From Confluentibacter flavum (lineage in GTDB: Bacteria > Bacteroidota > Bacteroidia > Flavobacteriales > Flavobacteriaceae), in NCBI RefSeq assembly GCF_002843175.1, contig NZ_PJEO01000014.1, positions 62,001 through 126,000 on the forward strand: a stretch of 64,000 nt of DNA, in the 5' to 3' direction. Shown here piece by piece: positions 60,760-64,000 of this stretch. Numbering within the stretch: position 1 is the first letter of the stretch; each line of letters starts with the position of its first letter. The position numbers were made by a program, and so were the translations under genes. Under the pieces are notes generated by a model, which saw nothing but the letters and a program-made list of their open reading frames with translations, searched no databases and was not told where the DNA came from.

Positions 60760-61473
60760 TTATTTCGCTCTCAAACTCCAAATCTCATGGATAGGATTAC
60801 CAGTACTGGATAAGCCTTTGTGGTGCCATTTGCCATCTACTAAACTATAGTCAAACGACAAGCTCATGCCCACTCTAGAGTCGTCTCTGGAAAAGAATTC
60901 TATATTTTCGGTATATTTTCCATCTTCAGTGGTGTACGTGCCGCCACCAGTTCCCGAAAACTGTTTCGTTTCTGTGTTGTAAGCAATCCATTGAAATCGG
61001 GTTCCAGATAGTATTTTCATGGTTTTTCTTGGGCCACTGGTATCTCGTGTTTCTTCTTTACCATCTCTCATCCTTCCAGACATGAGCCAGGCACCTTGTA
61101 ATGCCCCAGGCGTGCCATCATCAATTCTTTTCATGTCCATATCTTGACCAACAATGGATAAGACCGTACCATTATTTGTCACTTTAAAACTGACTTCACT
61201 CCCAACACGCTCTGGGTTATCGGTATCAAACTCCACTTTTTCGGTCATGGTATCACCTTCTAATTTCCAAGTACCGCCATTAGTACTCATAAACTTGCCT
61301 GTTTCTGCTTGATAGGTTGTGAGCACTTGATAGCCATCAGCAAATATGACCACACTTTTTAGTTTTTCTCCTTCTTCTGAGGTATGGTACCTTTCCCAAG
61401 CCCCCATATAACTTTGCGCTTTAGTACTTATTGACAAAAAAGTACAAACTAGTAAAAAAATGATGTTTTTCAT
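60760..61473 (-). CDS. Secreted protein with two lipocalin-like repeats
   Basis: 237-residue exported protein (MKNIIFLLVCTFLSISTKAQ). Two related units of about 100 residues: GAWERYHTSEEGE...YQAETGKFMSTNGGTWKLEGDTMTEKVEF and GAWLMSGRMRDGKEE...YNTETKQFSGTGGGTYTTEDGKYTENIEF. The shared pattern GAW-x-Y-TGxF-GGTW-EFD resembles lipocalin-like or META-type beta barrels. Binding partner unknown. Confidence 0.75.
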   Translation of the reverse strand: MKNIIFLLVCTFLSISTKAQSYMGAWERYHTSEEGEKLKSVVIFADGYQVLTTYQAETGKFMSTNGGTWKLEGDTMTEKVEFDTDNPERVGSEVSFKVTNNGTVLSIVGQDMDMKRIDDGTPGALQGAWLMSGRMRDGKEETRDTSGPRKTMKILSGTRFQWIAYNTETKQFSGTGGGTYTTEDGKYTENIEFFSRDDSRVGMSLSFDYSLVDGKWHHKGLSSTGNPIHEIWSLRAK

Positions 61474-61686
61474 GTCTAAATAGTTTATGATGAATTGTTT
61501 AGTGCTAAAATAAGGTTTTTTGTAGAATAATACTAAGTTGGGCTTAGCGGTGAAGTTTGTACTTTCTACCCATAACCCTAAATTACAAAATGCTACTTTA
61601 ATTGTTTGTCATTTTTTATTAGGACTTTAATTTGCTCACTTAGTATGGCACTCGTTGCAAATGAGCGCTAGCGGTGAGCGAGGCCT
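61474..61686. other. Intergenic region with iterated GAGCG text
   Basis: 213 bases; near 61646-61682 a GC-richer stretch (cactcgttgcaaatgagcgctagcggtgagcgag) contrasts with the AT-rich surroundings and resembles text on the left flank of the RAYT element. Confidence 0.45.
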
Positions 61687-62253
61687 TTAAATATTTTTTC
61701 TTATAAAATGCCCCTTTTCATCTCTTAAAGGGCTAAGAGCAAAAGTACAAGAACATCCAAATTCATTTGTACATTTATCAGTAGCAATATGACATTCATT
61801 TAAGAAATTATCAACTTCATACTCTTTAGCATGAACACTTTTTGCATATTCACAAGTTCCATTTATATTTGTAATAGCTGTAACCTTCATTTTAAAGATA
61901 CTTTTCTTGGCACTTAATTTATCAGCTTTATTTTGTGATTCAAACCCTAATCTCATAAATTTTCGAACAATTTTAGATGAAGCCCCTTCCTCTCTTCGAA
62001 AATATGCCATATTAATGTAAAGATTATAATTGTTTTGATAAAACAATAATTCATCTCCAGTTTGACCAAACATTTCACCATTTATCAATATTGACTTATT
62101 AAAAAGAAGCCAAAGAAAATCATTGAAATTTAAACCACTGTTCAAATACCATTCATGATGAATTTTAACAATATCATCATCATTCAAGAATTTTTTTATA
62201 ATATTATTCTTTCTTATAAAAGAATCAATATCCTTTAAAGTGTATTTTTTCAT
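61687..62253 (-). CDS. Unknown protein with Cys-rich C-terminus
   Basis: 188-residue soluble protein of no recognised family. The N-terminal 85 residues are helical with aromatic-rich text (KIHHEWYLNSGLNFNDFLWLLFN). The C-terminal region has CEY...NECHIATDKCTNEFGCSCTF, six cysteines with a His, which suggests a metal site or disulfides. Lower GC content than its neighbours and next to a RAYT element, so possibly acquired. Promoter not evident. Confidence 0.6.
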   Translation of the reverse strand: MKKYTLKDIDSFIRKNNIIKKFLNDDDIVKIHHEWYLNSGLNFNDFLWLLFNKSILINGEMFGQTGDELLFYQNNYNLYINMAYFRREEGASSKIVRKFMRLGFESQNKADKLSAKKSIFKMKVTAITNINGTCEYAKSVHAKEYEVDNFLNECHIATDKCTNEFGCSCTFALSPLRDEKGHFIRKNI

Positions 62254-62346
62254 TAAGGGATAAATCTATTTTTAAAAGTTAAAATAAAGTATTCGTCCCA
62301 GCTACCGCGAGCGTCACGTTCGTGTTTTCAAAGATAAAAAGATTCC

Positions 62347-62374
62347 CCGCTGCGCAAAGTCTCCCGACTTTGCG
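62347..62374. repeat. REP hairpin, left copy
   Basis: CGCAAAGTC-tccc-GACTTTGCG, a perfect 9-bp stem, within CCGCTG... text. 30 bases behind the RAYT stop codon. An inverted copy is at 63048-63073. Confidence 0.88.
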
Positions 62375-62403
62375 CACTTCAAACTTACATAACCTTATCC
62401 TTC

Positions 62404-63003
62404 TTAATATTGATTGTATTTGGTTATCGATGAACTCTTTAACACATCTACAACTGGATTATCTACAATTTCTACGTCAATAATACCTTTATTATTCACA
62501 TAATTGCTCGCACTGGAATAGACATAGTGCGATGCCTTTTCTACAATACCAGCACGCACAGGATTTAAATGGATATAATCTAACTTGGACCACATAAACT
62601 TATGAGAATATATTTCCTCAGCATGATTACCGTATTGCCACATTTGAAAAGTGGCATTTCTAGTATATATTTCAATAGCTTTTTTAAACCGTTCTAGCAT
62701 CCATTCCCTTCGGCTTTCTGGTTCATTTTGTATTTTTTCTAAAATACTTTTACCTGTTAATTTTTTGAAATCTCTTATTAAATCAGATAGTTTGCCATCT
62801 TTTGATTGAACAATTAAATGAATGTATTTGCTCATTATGACATAGCCATATAAAAGCATGCCTTTATTTTTTATACAAAACGATAAACACTCAATAATAA
62901 CATCTTTATAAGACTTTCTGGTAAATACATCTATCCTATCTACTACCGTTGCTGTAATAAAATGTGTCTTTTCTTGATCTCTTATTATGTAACCTTCTTT
63001 CAA
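62404..63003 (-). mobile_element. REP-associated tyrosine transposase (RAYT), HUH motif altered
   Basis: 199-residue IS200/RAYT-type Y1 transposase. YGYVIMS-KYIH-LIVQ (about 53-66) corresponds to the family HUH site, usually MSNHIHLIV, but the first His is Tyr60 here. Downstream KLSDLIRDFKKLTGKSILEKI, ESRREWMLERF, MWQYGNHAEEIYSHKF, LDYIHLNPVRAGIVEKASHYVYSSASNY is the standard family pattern. Flanked by inverted REP hairpins at 62347 and 63048. Probably inactive as an enzyme; see findings. Confidence 0.9.
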
Positions 63004-63047
63004 ATTTTTATTTTAATTTATCGATTTGTTTCCAAAAACATTTTCCT

Positions 63048-63073
63048 CAAAGTCGGGAGACTTTGCGGAGCGG
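63048..63073. repeat. REP hairpin, right copy (inverted)
   Basis: CAAAGTC-ggga-GACTTTG followed by CGGAGCGG. The reverse complement matches the left copy over about 26 bases with two or three differences. It sits 45 bases upstream of the RAYT start. Confidence 0.88.
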
Positions 63074-63137
63074 TCTACACGCCAAAGATTGGTTTTATCT
63101 TAATTAATAATGAGATTCCTGCCTTCGCATGAATTCA

Positions 63138-64000
63138 TTAACCCAACCAACCTTCCCTATCCAAACTCCTATATTGAATCGCTTCACTAATATGCGAACC
63201 ATTCACGTCATCAACACCTTCCAAATCGGCTATCGTTCTGGAAACTTTTAAAATGCGGTCGTACGCCCTAGCGGACAGATTCAAACGTTCCATAGCGGTT
63301 TTTAAGAGTTTTTTGGAAGGCTCATCTAAAATACAATATTTACGGATTTGCTTGGTATTCATTTGCGCATTGTAATGCACGGCATCACTTTCCTTAAAAC
63401 GTGCCGTTTGAATCTCCCTAGCTTTGGTAACACGCTTTCTAATATCTACTGAGGTTTCTCCTTTTCGGTCTTCCGACAGTTTTTCAAAAGGTACGGGCGT
63501 CACTTCAATATGGATATCTATTCTATCCAACAAGGGTCCGGAAATCTTACTTAAATAGCGTTGCATTTCGGCAGGACTGGAGGTTACTGGTGCATTGGGG
63601 TCGTTAAAATAGCCGCCCGGACTTGGGTTCATGCTCGCCACCAACATAAAACTACTTGGATAAGTGACCGTAAATTTCGCTCTGGAAATGGTGACTTCCC
63701 TATCTTCCAATGGTTGGCGTAATACTTCCAACACACCACGCTTGAATTCGGGCAATTCATCTAAAAACAAGACGCCATTGTGTGATAAGGAGATTTCACC
63801 CGGTTGTGGAAACGCACCTCCCCCGACCAAGGCTACGTCGCTAATGGTATGATGCGGACTCCGAAACGGACGTTGAGCCATGAGTCCCGTATGCGCTTGA
63901 ACCCTACCTACTACGGAATGTATTTTTGTGGTTTCTAAGGCTTCATGCAAGGTCATAGGTGGTAAAATGGAAGGTAATCGTTTTGCCAACATGGTTTTAC
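63138..64000 (-). CDS. YifB/ComM-family AAA+ Mg-chelatase-like protein (partial)
   Basis: C-terminal part of a YifB-type ATPase, cut by the window end; the first readable residues ([16 protein letters not shown]) are the end of Walker A. Walker [33 protein letters not shown], the [10 protein letters not shown] segment and [16 protein letters not shown] follow, then a C-terminal helical domain ([21 protein letters not shown]). ComM-like proteins drive branch migration during integration of transformed DNA. The gene starts beyond base 64000. Confidence 0.95.
   Translation of the reverse strand, partial: KTMLAKRLPSILPPMTLHEALETTKIHSVVGRVQAHTGLMAQRPFRSPHHTISDVALVGGGAFPQPGEISLSHNGVLFLDELPEFKRGVLEVLRQPLEDREVTISRAKFTVTYPSSFMLVASMNPSPGGYFNDPNAPVTSSPAEMQRYLSKISGPLLDRIDIHIEVTPVPFEKLSEDRKGETSVDIRKRVTKAREIQTARFKESDAVHYNAQMNTKQIRKYCILDEPSKKLLKTAMERLNLSARAYDRILKVSRTIADLEGVDDVNGSHISEAIQYRSLDREGWLG

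Overview
The window is an AT-rich, gene-dense stretch of a chromosome from the phylum Bacteroidota, almost certainly family Flavobacteriaceae. The evidence is the gene content (fused CcsBA, DUF2911, DUF4920, DUF2891, TIGR03643, DUF2520 and KdsC-like proteins, a SusC-like plug domain, bacillithiol genes), TAnnTTTG-type -7 promoter boxes, weak Shine-Dalgarno sequences and typical small flavobacterial repeats. No rRNA, prophage, CRISPR array or complete insertion sequence is visible. The only mobile-type gene is a REP-associated transposase near the right end.

Layout, left to right. 0-8.4 kb: a chlorite-dismutase-like heme protein, tRNA-His, bacillithiol deacetylase BshB1, PEP carboxykinase, a TMEM175-type channel, a HAD phosphatase and the fused cytochrome c synthetase CcsBA. 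8.5-14.2 kb: a truncated hemoglobin, a tight DUF2520/KdsC-like/UbiA/Maf gene run, an MscS-like channel, CorA and a small lipoprotein. 14.3-19.6 kb: an operon of a secreted PIG-L deacetylase, a 31-residue membrane peptide, a sodium:solute symporter and a Gfo/Idh/MocA oxidoreductase, closed by a 54-bp perfect palindrome. 19.7-21.7 kb: DUF2911 protein and a secreted esterase-like hydrolase.

21.9-30.8 kb is a long co-directional block: TetR regulator, ABC1/UbiB-type kinase, flavin reductase, SDR/DUF2867, damaged DUF2256, unknown protein, TIGR03643, small helical protein, SDR, glutathione peroxidase, TspO, SRPBCC protein and photolyase/cryptochrome. It looks like a light and photo-oxidative stress regulon. 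A nearly identical operator/promoter module stands before its first gene and again in its middle. This is the best candidate for a poorly described system in the window.

30.9-46.4 kb: a sigma-54-type response regulator without a DNA-binding domain, MscS channel, NatAB-like ABC exporter, GrpE/DnaJ, a barrel-less TonB-receptor plug protein, MnmD, branched-chain aminotransferase, a MazG-like pyrophosphohydrolase and an M49 peptidase. 46.6-55 kb: small heat shock protein, orphan membrane proteins, a candidate regulatory leader or small RNA, then MFS transporter, YpdA, a gamma-glutamylcyclotransferase-like protein, YtxJ and ClpB. YpdA, YtxJ and BshB1 together show a bacillithiol redox system. 55.6-64 kb: DeoC, a DUF2891-PxpABC 5-oxoproline operon, DinB-type protein, a secreted repeat protein, an unknown Cys-rich protein, a RAYT transposase flanked by inverted REP hairpins, and the C-terminal part of a YifB/ComM-like AAA ATPase cut by the window end.
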